A DNA stretch of 60,150 nucleotides, taken from contig JAUIED010000007.1 of NCBI GenBank assembly GCA_030428905.1, positions 1-60,150 of the forward strand, given 5' to 3'. Below are positions 40,876 to 53,774 of this stretch, one piece after another. Under the pieces are notes generated by a model. The model did no database searches. It was not told the origin of the DNA and worked only from the letters and a program-made list of their open reading frames with translations. The DNA is from Gammaproteobacteria bacterium (GTDB taxonomy: Bacteria > Pseudomonadota > Gammaproteobacteria > Pseudomonadales > Azotimanducaceae). The position numbers and the translations under genes are program-made. The first letter of the stretch is position 1, and each line of letters starts with the position of its first letter.

Positions 40876-42396
40876 TTGTTGGTGCCAGCACTGCGCCTGA
40901 GCGGCGCGCTCGCATTCATCGCACTTACGATGCTGTTCGTCAGCGGTATCGCACCAGACGGCATACCCGGCTGGCTGCTGCTCGCTGGCGCCGGCGTCGG
41001 CGCTTATATGGCCATGAACATCGGCGCTAACGACGTGGCCAACAATGTTGGCCCCGCTGTAGGTTCCGGTGCGCTGACCATGGGCGGCGCCATTGTGCTT
41101 GCCGGCCTCTTCGAAGCTGCAGGTGCGCTCATCGCCGGCGGCGATGTGGTGGGCACCATCAAGAGCGGCATCATCGACCCCAGCTTCATCGCAGACCCGA
41201 ACGAGTTCGTTTGGCTGATGATGGCGGCACTGTTCGCCGGCGCGCTGTGGCTCAACATAGCCACCGCTGTAGGTGCACCGGTGTCCACCACCCACTCCAT
41301 CGTCGGCGGTGTGCTGGGTGCCGGCCTGGCCGCAGGCGGCACCGCCGTCGCCAACTGGGGCACCGTGGGGGCCATCGTCGCCAGTTGGGTGATCTCGCCG
41401 CTCTTCGGCGGCGCTATCGCCGCGACGTTCCTGTACGTGATCAAACGCACGGTCACCTACCAGCGGGACACCATGGCCGCAGCCAGCCGCGTCGTGCCGT
41501 GGCTGCTCACCCTCATGGCCTGGTCGTTTTCTACCTACCTGGTGATGAAAGGCTTAAAGCACATCTGGAAGGTGGATTTCTTCACCGCTTTGCTCATTGG
41601 CCTGCTGCCCGCCGGTCTGATCTACGGTGCCACTCGGCCGATGATTGCACGCATGGCTGCTGCACTTCCCAACGAAAAGCAGCACGTGAACAGCCTCTTT
41701 GGTCTGTCGCTGATCTTTGCCGCCGCGCTGCTGTCATTCGCCCACGGCGCCAACGATGTGGCGAACGCCATCGGCCCGCTGGCGGCGATCAACGATGCAT
41801 TGCTCCACCAGGGCGTGAGCACCAAGGCAGCGATTCCGTTGTGGGTGATGGTGGTAGGGGCGCTTGGCCTGAGCATTGGCCTTGCGTTGTATGGGCCGAG
41901 GCTCATACGCACAGTCGGTTCCGAGATTACCGAGCTGGATATGACACGGGCGTTCTGCATTGCCCTCGCCGCCGCGATCACCGTGATCATCGCAAGCCAG
42001 TTGGGCCTGCCGGTGAGTTCCACCCACATCGCCGTTGGCGGCGTGTTCGGCGTGGGGTTTCTGCGCGAGTTTCTTAAGGTGAACTATTCGCGGCTCCTGC
42101 ATGAAATCGAGGAGCACCATCAGGGAAGCGACCGAGCAGAAGTGGAGGCCTTTCTTCAGGCGTTTGACGACGCGACCATCAGCCAGAGGGGCGAGATGAT
42201 CCGGAAACTGCGCAAGGAGAAACAGGCGACCACCCTCACCCGCAAGGAGCGCAAGCGGCTGCGCAAACTCTATCGCAAAGAGCTGGTGAAGCGTTCGTTG
42301 CTGATGAAGATCATCGCCGCATGGATCATCACCGTGCCGGCCAGCGCGAGCCTCGCCGCTGTGTTGTTTTTCGCAATGCGTGGACTGCTCGTTTAG
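40876..42396 (+). CDS. PiT-family inorganic phosphate transporter
   Basis: This 506-residue inner-membrane phosphate permease carries the two inverted PiT signatures, GANDVANNVGPAVGSGALT (about residues 50-68) and GANDVANAIGPLAAI (about 290-304), plus PVSTTHSIVGGVLGAG and its repeat PVSSTHIAVGGVFGVG. About ten membrane helices surround a charged cytoplasmic loop near residues 410-475. It starts at TTG 40876 with AGGA 8 nt upstream. No pho box was recognised in the 144-bp gap before it, and no PhoU-like gene is adjacent. Confidence 0.93.
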   Translation: MLVPALRLSGALAFIALTMLFVSGIAPDGIPGWLLLAGAGVGAYMAMNIGANDVANNVGPAVGSGALTMGGAIVLAGLFEAAGALIAGGDVVGTIKSGIIDPSFIADPNEFVWLMMAALFAGALWLNIATAVGAPVSTTHSIVGGVLGAGLAAGGTAVANWGTVGAIVASWVISPLFGGAIAATFLYVIKRTVTYQRDTMAAASRVVPWLLTLMAWSFSTYLVMKGLKHIWKVDFFTALLIGLLPAGLIYGATRPMIARMAAALPNEKQHVNSLFGLSLIFAAALLSFAHGANDVANAIGPLAAINDALLHQGVSTKAAIPLWVMVVGALGLSIGLALYGPRLIRTVGSEITELDMTRAFCIALAAAITVIIASQLGLPVSSTHIAVGGVFGVGFLREFLKVNYSRLLHEIEEHHQGSDRAEVEAFLQAFDDATISQRGEMIRKLRKEKQATTLTRKERKRLRKLYRKELVKRSLLMKIIAAWIITVPASASLAAVLFFAMRGLLV

Positions 42397-42406
42397 CGCC
42401 TTACAG

Positions 42407-42979
42407 CTATATGTGCTCCAGCTGAACCTCGACCCGACCCTCGCGCAGGCTGCCGCGCGCCACCTTGAAGTAGTGAAACGCATCCGCCAGCTCACCCTGC
42501 GTATGCACGTAGCTCAGGGGCGGTTGGTTCAGCGGCCGCAGGCTGAACGTTTCCGTGTTCTTGATCCCGTAACGTATCGCCGGTAAGCCCTGTCGGTTGT
42601 TCAAACCGGCAAACACATGTCCCCGGGTGCGCGGGTGCAGCGAAGGCGCCAGCACCTCCGCAAAGGCCCGCAGCGTCGGTGGAGAAAGGTAGTTGGGATA
42701 GTCCCAGAACAGGCACACATCATACGTACCCTGCAGAATGTCCAGTCGCGACTCGAACGCCCGGTGCGCCCGGTACGGGTCCTCTTCGCTGGGCGCCTCA
42801 GGAACGAACCGATCGTCCAGGAGACCTAGCACTGTTATCCGACAAGAAAAGCTCGAAAAATACTCGAGCGTTTCAACCCCAGCGCCGCCGACGTCGAGCA
42901 CCGAAAACGGCCGTTCCAGAAGCTTGTCATCAAACACCCGCGCCAGCAGCGCGCTGGGCTCGAAAACCGGTGTGGTCAC
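42407..42979 (-). CDS. Hypothetical protein with degenerate methyltransferase-like N-terminus
   Basis: This 190-residue protein is not assigned with certainty. FSVLDVGGAGVETLEYF resembles motif I of class I SAM methyltransferases and CLFWDYPNYLSPPTLRAFAE the later acidic loop region. The rest is unlike common families, so it may be an inactive or specialised member. GTG start. It lies 17 bp after the bactofilin gene on the same strand, at the end of the smc-zipA-ligA run, suggesting an envelope- or cell-shape-linked role. Confidence 0.6.
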   Translation of the reverse strand: MTTPVFEPSALLARVFDDKLLERPFSVLDVGGAGVETLEYFSSFSCRITVLGLLDDRFVPEAPSEEDPYRAHRAFESRLDILQGTYDVCLFWDYPNYLSPPTLRAFAEVLAPSLHPRTRGHVFAGLNNRQGLPAIRYGIKNTETFSLRPLNQPPLSYVHTQGELADAFHYFKVARGSLREGRVEVQLEHI

Positions 42980-42996
42980 TGGCGACGGAGCACTGA

Positions 42997-43449
42997 TCAG
43001 GCTGCAGGCGCAGCCTTTGCCTTGCTCTCGAAGCCGTCCATCTCGATGCTGCCGCGGAACTTGGCACCATCTTCGACCACCACACGCGGTGCACTCAGAT
43101 TGCCCTGCACACGGCCCACCTGGGTGATGACAATGCGCTCGATACCGCGGATATCTCCAACCACCTCGCCCTCGATACGCACGACTTTGGCGGTCACGTT
43201 GGCATGCACGCTGGCCGATTCGCCCACGGTCAGATCGTGCTTATCCAGCTTCACCGTGCCTTCCACCCGGCCTTCGATGATGAGGTCTTCATCGCCGGTC
43301 AGGTCGCCCTTCACTTTGATGGTGGCACCGATGACGGCACGGCTACCCGGCGTTCGCGTGCCCGGAGTCTTCACCGCCGCTGGCTCCGCAGCGGGCACCG
43401 GTGCCGGGTTTTCCGGCTCTTCGGCTTTTTTCTTGTCGAACATTGCCAT
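42997..43449 (-). CDS. Bactofilin (polymer-forming cytoskeletal protein)
   Basis: This 150-residue protein has a central right-handed beta-helix bactofilin domain (VIGATIKVKGDLTGDEDLII, GRVEGTVKLDKHDLTVGE, ANVTAKVVRIEGEVVG) flanked by a Pro/Ala-rich N-terminus and a short Ala/Lys tail. Bactofilins self-assemble into filaments that localise envelope enzymes. The ATG at 43449 has GGAG 5 nt upstream; six extra codons upstream are less likely. It follows the lytic transglycosylase gene by 36 bp, matching the known association of bactofilins with cell-wall hydrolases. Confidence 0.93.
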   Translation of the reverse strand: MAMFDKKKAEEPENPAPVPAAEPAAVKTPGTRTPGSRAVIGATIKVKGDLTGDEDLIIEGRVEGTVKLDKHDLTVGESASVHANVTAKVVRIEGEVVGDIRGIERIVITQVGRVQGNLSAPRVVVEDGAKFRGSIEMDGFESKAKAAPAA

Positions 43450-43485
43450 AGTCACTCCAACGCGCAATTTGAGGATAGATACAGT

Positions 43486-47070
<3,585 letters not shown>

Positions 47071-47113
47071 CAACAGCTCCTACCGCTTTATCGCGGGCCC
47101 GGCCTGTTTCACC

Positions 47114-50100
47114 TCAGACGGCGGCAAGCGCCACCGCCTCCCCGACGTCCACGGACACCAGCCGGGATACCCCTGGCTCGTTCATCGTGACGCCCATGAG
47201 ATGATCGGCAATCTCCATTGTGAGCTTGTTGTGTGTAATGACAACGAACTGAACATCGGCCGACATCTCCTTAATCAACTCCGCATAGCGAGTGACATTG
47301 GCGTCGTCGAGGGGTGCGTCCACCTCATCCAGCAAGCACACAGGGCTTGGGTTGAGATGGAAGATGGCAAAAATCAGCGCGATGGCCGTCATTGCCTTCT
47401 CACCGCCCGACAGCAAATGCACGCTCGTGTTGCGTTTGCCCGGTGGCCGCGCCATGAGCGCAACCCCCGTGTCGAGCAAGTCCTCCCCGGTCAGTTCTAA
47501 ATGGGCGTGTCCGCCGCCAAATACCTTCGGAAACAGTTCCCCCAGACGTTTATTGACTGTTTCGAAGGTTTCTTTGAACCTGGTGCGAGTCTCGCGGTCG
47601 ATCTTTCTGATCGCTTCTTTGAGCGTATTCAACGCTTCTACCAGGTCTTCGTTCTGTGCATCCAGATAGGTCTTTCGTTCAGACTCCGTTTTGAACTCGT
47701 CAATGGCTGCCAGGTTGATCGCACCCAGCCGCTGTATGCGCCGCTCGATGCGTTCGAGGTTGTCCCGCCAAACCGTTTCCGATGCATCCTCCGGCATTCC
47801 GGCAGCCGCGTCTTCCAGACTCAGCCCCGTGGCCGTGATGCGCTCGAGCAGATTGCTCTCCTCGACACTCATACCTTGCCGCTTGACACGCCCATCTTCA
47901 AGCAGGTTGCGCACTTCGGCAACCTTTTCTTCGGCTGCGTGCCGCGCATTCTCCTGCGCACGCACCGTAGTGTCTATCTCCTCGAGCCGCGTGCGCACCG
48001 CCGCCAGCTCGGTTTCCACGCCTTTACGCTCTTCCAATTGCCGCTCGAGCTTCTCCTTGAGCTCCGGCAGCGGCGTGTTGGATTGCTCGATACCCGAGCG
48101 CAAGCTGTTCTGCTGTGCACGCAGATCGTCCAGCTGTTTGACCAGCCGCTCACGGGCGGTCTCGCCAGCCGATCTGCGGGAATTGAGCGCTGCAAGCTCC
48201 GAGCTCACTGCATGGAAGCGGTCTCGGCACGCACGCGCTGCGCTGCGCGCTTCGTCTAGCTGCTGCTCCGAGCCGACTCGCCGGCCCATCAGACCTTCAC
48301 GCTCGCCTTCGAGCTCCTCGCGTGTCGTCTCCGCTACCGCCAGCTCCTGACGTGCACCCGCCAGGCGCTCCGATTCCTCAGCGATCTGCCGCGCGAGGTC
48401 TTCCAGTTCTTTCTGCAAACGCTCCCTGCGCGATACCGCCTCCTGGAGCTGCACCCGGCGTACACCGTGGTCGGTGCGTCGCTCCGACAGGGAACTGTTC
48501 AGCTGGTTGACCCGCTCCTGTAGCTGTTCCCGCTCGCCTTCGAGCTGCTGGATGTGATCGCGGCCCGCCCGCACCTGGGCCAGCATGTCGGCGAGCGTGT
48601 TCTCCGCCTCTTCAACGCGCAGATTCAGCGTCTCGATTTCCTGCCCGCGCTGAATGATGCCAGACTCCGCGGTGGCCTCGGGGGCAACGCTCAGCCAGTC
48701 AGGCCCGATCCACACTCCACCGCGCGTGATGATGCTCTCGTGCGCCGCGAGCTGTTGGCGTTTATCCATGGCAACAGCCACAGACTCCGCCGCGTAAACA
48801 CCAGCAAGCAGCGAGCCGAGCTCGGCCACGTCTCCGCGCACCAACGTTGCAAGGCTCGGAAGTTCGCTGGAGAGCGCGCCGTCCGGCGCCGGTTGCGTGG
48901 CTTTTTCCAGAAGCGCCAGATTGCCCGCTTGCGCGTCGTTCAACGCATGCGCATACGCGTCCAGGCTGCTCACCCGCACACCGTGCAGAAATGCACCCAG
49001 CACCGTCTCGACCGCCTGCTCCCAACCACCCACCACCGCGAGGGTTTCGCCGACTTTACCGGCACCAGAAAGCCCCTGGGCTTCAAGCCAGGTTTCCAGC
49101 GATCCATCGTCGCGGCCGAGCGCTGCAGCCTGCACCGCTTCGAGGCTTGCCAGGTCGTGACGCAGCGCCTGCACGTCGCCGCGCGCCTGCTCTACCACCT
49201 GCTCGCGCATGGACAGGTCTTCGCGGGCCGCATGCAGATCCCGCAGCACACGGTCGATATCGGCTTCAGCAGCACTCTTGGTGTGGTCCAGCGCGTCGAT
49301 TTCCTCAGCCAGGCTATCTACGTGTTCGCTGGAAAATTGCGGCGCTTCCTGGCTGGCCGCAGCAAGCTCTTCGCTGCGCCGTCGCAGCCGCTGAAGCAAC
49401 TGCTCAAGGTGTTCGATACGCGAGGCCTGAACCTCTGCGTCGCGCACGGTCTTGGACAAACGGCTACTGAAATCGTCCCACGCTGACTGCCATTCTTTCT
49501 GCGCCTGCTCCGCCGTCTGCAGCCGGCTCGTGGCATCATCATCGGCGGCACGCGCCTCCTCCACTGCGGGGGATACTCGAGCAATCTCTTCGCTCACCTT
49601 CGCAATGTCGGCCTCGTCCATCTGCAACTGACGCTCAGTTTCTGCAGATCGCTCGGTCACGCCTTCGAGATCGAGCTCAAGCTGGTGCACCCGGCGGGTG
49701 CTGTACTCGATGGATTCCTCGATACGCGCAATGTCGGCACCGAGCTGGTAGAACTTCGCCTGTACACGGTTGAATGCGCCCGTCTGGTCTGCGTGACCGG
49801 CGCGCAGGCTCTCGATTTCGGTTTCGATGTGGCGGTGTTCGGCGTTGGCCTGTTCCAGCGCTACGGTACGCTCTCGAATTTGCTCGTCCAGCACCCGCAA
49901 GCGCTCAGCCAACGCGTTGTACCGCAAGGTGAAGAGCTGCGCGGTAACGTGGCGCTCTTCTTCCTTCAGTTCGCGGTAGCGCTCAGCCGCCTTGGCCTGG
50001 CGCTGCAAACGATCGAGCTGCTTGCCGAGTTCGTCGCGGATGTCATTGAGCCGCGACAGGTTCTCGTTGGTGTGACGAATGCGGTTTTCCGTCTCGCGCC

Positions 50101-50629
50101 GGCGCTCCTTGTACTTGGATATACCCGCTGCTTCTTCGAGGTAAGAGCGCAGATCATCGGGCTTTGCCTCGACCAGCTGGTTGATCATGCCCTGCTCGAT
50201 GATCGAGTAGCTGCGCGGGCCGAAGCCGGTGCCCAGGAAGACATCCTGAATGTCGCGCCGCCGGCACTTGCTGCCGTTCAAGTAGTACGTGGACTGCGCT
50301 TCGCGATTCACCTCGCGGCGGATGGCGAGCTCAGCATAGGCCGCATACTGGCCGCCTACGCGCCCGTCGGAGTTGTCGAACAGAAGCTCGATGCTGGCTG
50401 CCGCCGTAGGCCGCCGCGCGGACGAACCGTTGAAGATGACGTCGGTGATGTTCTCGCCGCGCAGCTGTTTGGCAGAGCTTTCCCCCATCACCCAGCGCAC
50501 AGCGTCGATGATGTTGGATTTGCCGCAGCCGTTCGGCCCCACCACGGCGCTGAGACTTCCGGGGAGGTTCACCGTCGTTGGATCAACGAACGACTTGAAT
50601 CCTGCAAGTTTTATCTGCTTCAAACGCAT
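47114..50629 (-). CDS. smc: Chromosome segregation protein SMC
   Basis: This 1171-residue SMC ATPase has an N-terminal head with Walker [17 protein letters not shown], two long coiled coils of about 300 residues each and a hinge at about residues 510-640 ([20 protein letters not shown]). The C-terminal head carries the signature [17 protein letters not shown] and Walker [15 protein letters not shown]. It compacts and segregates chromosomes with ScpA/ScpB. The ATG at 50629 begins the canonical [14 protein letters not shown]. Confidence 0.98.
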   Translation of the reverse strand: MRLKQIKLAGFKSFVDPTTVNLPGSLSAVVGPNGCGKSNIIDAVRWVMGESSAKQLRGENITDVIFNGSSARRPTAAASIELLFDNSDGRVGGQYAAYAELAIRREVNREAQSTYYLNGSKCRRRDIQDVFLGTGFGPRSYSIIEQGMINQLVEAKPDDLRSYLEEAAGISKYKERRRETENRIRHTNENLSRLNDIRDELGKQLDRLQRQAKAAERYRELKEEERHVTAQLFTLRYNALAERLRVLDEQIRERTVALEQANAEHRHIETEIESLRAGHADQTGAFNRVQAKFYQLGADIARIEESIEYSTRRVHQLELDLEGVTERSAETERQLQMDEADIAKVSEEIARVSPAVEEARAADDDATSRLQTAEQAQKEWQSAWDDFSSRLSKTVRDAEVQASRIEHLEQLLQRLRRRSEELAAASQEAPQFSSEHVDSLAEEIDALDHTKSAAEADIDRVLRDLHAAREDLSMREQVVEQARGDVQALRHDLASLEAVQAAALGRDDGSLETWLEAQGLSGAGKVGETLAVVGGWEQAVETVLGAFLHGVRVSSLDAYAHALNDAQAGNLALLEKATQPAPDGALSSELPSLATLVRGDVAELGSLLAGVYAAESVAVAMDKRQQLAAHESIITRGGVWIGPDWLSVAPEATAESGIIQRGQEIETLNLRVEEAENTLADMLAQVRAGRDHIQQLEGEREQLQERVNQLNSSLSERRTDHGVRRVQLQEAVSRRERLQKELEDLARQIAEESERLAGARQELAVAETTREELEGEREGLMGRRVGSEQQLDEARSAARACRDRFHAVSSELAALNSRRSAGETARERLVKQLDDLRAQQNSLRSGIEQSNTPLPELKEKLERQLEERKGVETELAAVRTRLEEIDTTVRAQENARHAAEEKVAEVRNLLEDGRVKRQGMSVEESNLLERITATGLSLEDAAAGMPEDASETVWRDNLERIERRIQRLGAINLAAIDEFKTESERKTYLDAQNEDLVEALNTLKEAIRKIDRETRTRFKETFETVNKRLGELFPKVFGGGHAHLELTGEDLLDTGVALMARPPGKRNTSVHLLSGGEKAMTAIALIFAIFHLNPSPVCLLDEVDAPLDDANVTRYAELIKEMSADVQFVVITHNKLTMEIADHLMGVTMNEPGVSRLVSVDVGEAVALAAV

Positions 50630-50702
50630 GAAATGCGCTGACTACCCACGCCCCGAAAGCACGCTAGTCTAGGGGAACTGACGGGTGGAAGAAACCGCTG
50701 CG

Positions 50703-51344
50703 TCAGGAAAATTTCGTTATCTGCGCAAGCTGGCACTCGCGGCGAACGAAGGCATTCACCAGCGCGCTCACGCGTTCCGAGTCTTTCGTCGCCAGGGCTT
50801 CGTGCAGACCCGCACACCAGCGCACGCTGTCCCGTACATCGAAGTCCGTATGCGTAGCAGCACGCAGGCCGATACGGTTGCCCAGCATGACCAGCGGATC
50901 GAGCAGCGGCAGCAGCACCTCACCGCGGCTGCTGTCCAGGAGAGCCCTGAGAAAGGCATCCCGCGCGCGCAGAACTGCTTCAACATCATCCGTCTTGGAG
51001 GCAGCACACAAGGCATCAAGGGTTCGCGCCGCGTTCGCCGCCGGGTAGGGTTCGAGGCGACCCAGGGCCCGCAGCAGCAGGTCGCTGAACAGCGGGCCGA
51101 AGTCTTCCACTGCAGCCGCATTCAAGGGGCGCACAGTCGCTCCGCGGCGCGGCACGAGATCCACCAGACCGCGACCCTGCAGCACGAGCAGCGCCTCACG
51201 CACAGAACCGCGAGATACACCCAGCGCTCTGGCCAGCTTCAGTTCCTGGATGCGTGCCCGGTCGCCGATACGACCCGCGGCGATTTCCCATGCCAGGTGA
51301 TCAGCGATCTGTTCCGTGATGTTGCTCGAAGGTTGAAAGCCCAT
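50703..51344 (-). CDS. GntR-family regulator with FCD domain
   Basis: This 213-residue FadR-subfamily transcription factor has an N-terminal winged helix (QELKLARALGVSRGSVREAL, GLVDLVPRRGATV) and a helical FCD ligand domain (LARRALGRLEPYP-like region, LPLLDPLVMLGNRIGL, SVRWCAGLHEALATKD). The ATG at 51344 (MGFQPSSNITEQ) is chosen over a GTG at 51377 because GGAG lies 8 nt upstream and the domain starts here. A GntR gene precedes smc in Pseudomonas too, so this is conserved synteny. It is 57 bp after the kinase gene and its effector is unknown. Confidence 0.9.
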   Translation of the reverse strand: MGFQPSSNITEQIADHLAWEIAAGRIGDRARIQELKLARALGVSRGSVREALLVLQGRGLVDLVPRRGATVRPLNAAAVEDFGPLFSDLLLRALGRLEPYPAANAARTLDALCAASKTDDVEAVLRARDAFLRALLDSSRGEVLLPLLDPLVMLGNRIGLRAATHTDFDVRDSVRWCAGLHEALATKDSERVSALVNAFVRRECQLAQITKFS

Positions 51345-51401
51345 GACCGCGCTCCAGCCACTTTCGAGCTTCGACACGCGAACGGCAAAAAGGTTCTGCG
51401 C

Positions 51402-53771
51402 TTACTGACTGGCGCTCTGCCAGAATCGCAGGCGGTAACGACCAAGGTCGTCCGAACGCGGATCGGCTTCCAGGCGATACACACCATCACCCACCTGCAG
51501 CGCTGCTTTGCGGCTATAGGTTTTCATCAACTCGTCCCCGGATGCCACATCGACCACGCGAAAGTCAGTGACAACGGACGACTCAAGAAGCTCGAACTGC
51601 CAGTTGCCAGGGGGCAGGTTCATTACATGGTGAACAAGCTGCCCAGGCTGCTCGGTACGCCCGTTAACCAGCGCACCAGCCGCTACCGGTTCGCCAGCGA
51701 TGATTGGTGGGTCGAGAACGTGCAGCATGGCTTCAAATGAAGCCGCCTTGTCGCCTCGCGGGTCGATACGCAAAGTGTGCAACCCACCACGTTCAACCGG
51801 TAACGGCCCCTGATCGCTGTAGGCCCGAAACACCTGGGTGCGGCCATCCGGCGCGAGGAGCTCGAAATCCACCACCGACGACGCCTGCAGAAAGTCCAGG
51901 TAGAGCACCGTATCGCTCGCCAGTGTGATTTGCCGCTGCACGATCTGCCCAGGCTGGCGGGTAGCACCAGCCAGCAGCGTACCCGCCGCATACGTCCCGT
52001 CGTCGATCACCGCCGGATTCAGCACGTGCAGGTTGATCTCGAACTGGCCGACATCATCGCCTCGCGGGTCTGCGCGCAGCGTATAAGTGCCTGCCTGGGG
52101 TGCAACCAGCGGCCCCTGATCTGCGTAGCTCTTGAAGACTACCGTGCGACCGTCGGGCGCGGTGAGGCTGAAATCAGTGACCACATCAGATCGCACAACG
52201 TCCAGAAACACCGTGCTATCCGCCGCCAGTTCGACGGTCGCACGCACTTCCTGCCCTGGAAGGTCGGTGCCGAACGCAATGAAGGTATCAGGCTGCACAG
52301 CGCCAAGATCAATTTCCGGGAGCGTCAGCCGCAACAGTTCCACATCCACCGGACCGGATCGGCTCGAGCGCATGGCAACCGTAAACTCGTACTCACCCGC
52401 TTCATCAATGCGCACCGGCCCACGATCGTTGTAGGCGTCGATCACGGGCTTACGTGCACCCGGCGCCCACAGCTCGAAGTCTGTGGTGTGCGCCGTATCG
52501 TGCACGTCGAGGAAGAGCACGTCACCTTCATTGAGCTGCACGGTCTGGCGAATCGTCTCATCGGCATCAATGCTGCGATTGACGGAAGCGATCACCGCTT
52601 CGCCAGCGCTGACCTGCGATGGTGCAACTCCGGTCGATGGTGCACCGCCGGTTGATGGAGCACCGCCTGTCGATGGTGCACCGCCTGTCGATGGTGCACC
52701 GCCAACGCTCAACGGCGGCTCTGCCGAGGTCGGCCCGCCGTGCGGCACGACCACTTCCGCTTGCTCACCGGCCGCAGGCGGCGAGTCAGGTTGCGCGAGA
52801 TAAAAATAACCGGCGCCGAGTGCCAGCAGAATTGCCGCGATCAGTGTGACGGGCAGCATCCGCTTGCGCGTGGGCCGAGCGGGCGGCACGGATGCGGCCT
52901 GGGTCGCAGCTGCCGCTGGAGACGGCAGTGCTTCCCCAATCTCGGCACCATCAACCCCATCGAGCGCTCGCAGGAACGCAGCAACGTTCTGGTAGCGCTG
53001 CTCAGGCTCCTTCGCCGTACCTTTGAGGATGACCGACTGCAGATCCTCACTGATATCTGCATTGAACTGGCGTGGCATGGGCATCGGATCGCTCAACGCT
53101 TTGAGCATCACCGCCATGGGCGTGTCGGCGCTGAAGGGCACGCGTCCGGTGAGCATCTCGAACAGCACGATGGTGAGCGCGTAGATGTCTGCAGGTGGAC
53201 CTACTTCCAGGGCTTTGGCCTGCTCGGGTGCCATGTAGGCAGGCGTACCGATACCCATGCCGGTCTGGGTGAGCTGTGTGTCGGTGGTCAGCAGTTTGGC
53301 GATGCCGAAGTCCATGAGCACCGGACGGCCACCGCCGTCGATCATGATGTTGTCTGGCTTGATGTCCCGATGCACGAGATCCTGACCGTGCGCGTAGCTG
53401 AGCGCGCCAGCCACCTGGCGGATGAGCGCAAGGCTCTCGTCGATGGGCAACCCACCCTTGGACGCACTCAGTATCTCTTTCAGCGTGCGCCCGTCGATGA
53501 ACTCCATGACCATGTAATAGCGGCCATCGTCTTCGCCGAAATCGTGAATCTGCACGATGTTCGGGTGCCGCAATTTGGCCACACCCTGCGCCTCTTTGCG
53601 GAAGCGCGCGCGAAAATCATCCGAAGTAACGAACTCCGGGCGTATAAACTTGATCGCCCGATGCACCTCGAGCCCGGTATGAAAGGCTTTGTAGACATCG
53701 GCCATACCGCCGCGGCCGAGGCGCTCGACAATGCGGTAGGCACCGATGGTCTGACCGACGAGATCGGCCAT
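51402..53771 (-). CDS. Transmembrane Ser/Thr protein kinase with four repeated beta-type ectodomain units
   Basis: This 789-residue kinase has an N-terminal Hanks domain (about residues 10-270): glycine loop LGRGGMADVY, catalytic Lys in RAIKFIRPE, HRDIKPDN with Asp136, DFG and YMAPEQ. A membrane helix lies near 304-325, followed by a Gly-Ala-Pro-Ser-Thr repeat linker. The exported part has four related units of about 90 residues marked by DFxLxAPDGRTxVFxxYxDQGPL-like and aGxYxLRxDPRGD blocks, similar in feel to PPC beta-sandwiches but not assigned. The gene is 3 bp after the caspase-like gene. Confidence 0.88.
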   Translation of the reverse strand: MADLVGQTIGAYRIVERLGRGGMADVYKAFHTGLEVHRAIKFIRPEFVTSDDFRARFRKEAQGVAKLRHPNIVQIHDFGEDDGRYYMVMEFIDGRTLKEILSASKGGLPIDESLALIRQVAGALSYAHGQDLVHRDIKPDNIMIDGGGRPVLMDFGIAKLLTTDTQLTQTGMGIGTPAYMAPEQAKALEVGPPADIYALTIVLFEMLTGRVPFSADTPMAVMLKALSDPMPMPRQFNADISEDLQSVILKGTAKEPEQRYQNVAAFLRALDGVDGAEIGEALPSPAAAATQAASVPPARPTRKRMLPVTLIAAILLALGAGYFYLAQPDSPPAAGEQAEVVVPHGGPTSAEPPLSVGGAPSTGGAPSTGGAPSTGGAPSTGVAPSQVSAGEAVIASVNRSIDADETIRQTVQLNEGDVLFLDVHDTAHTTDFELWAPGARKPVIDAYNDRGPVRIDEAGEYEFTVAMRSSRSGPVDVELLRLTLPEIDLGAVQPDTFIAFGTDLPGQEVRATVELAADSTVFLDVVRSDVVTDFSLTAPDGRTVVFKSYADQGPLVAPQAGTYTLRADPRGDDVGQFEINLHVLNPAVIDDGTYAAGTLLAGATRQPGQIVQRQITLASDTVLYLDFLQASSVVDFELLAPDGRTQVFRAYSDQGPLPVERGGLHTLRIDPRGDKAASFEAMLHVLDPPIIAGEPVAAGALVNGRTEQPGQLVHHVMNLPPGNWQFELLESSVVTDFRVVDVASGDELMKTYSRKAALQVGDGVYRLEADPRSDDLGRYRLRFWQSASQ
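52630..52701 (-). repeat. Four 18-bp tandem repeats encoding the GGAPST linker
   Basis: Four consecutive 18-bp units (consensus on the plus strand CCGGTCGATGGTGCACCG) lie inside the kinase gene and encode repeated Gly-Gly-Ala-Pro-Ser-Thr. Units 3 and 4 are identical at the DNA level, so the block is recent or maintained by slippage. It lengthens the spacer between the membrane helix and the ectodomain without breaking the frame. Confidence 0.85.
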
Positions 53772-53774
53772 CGG

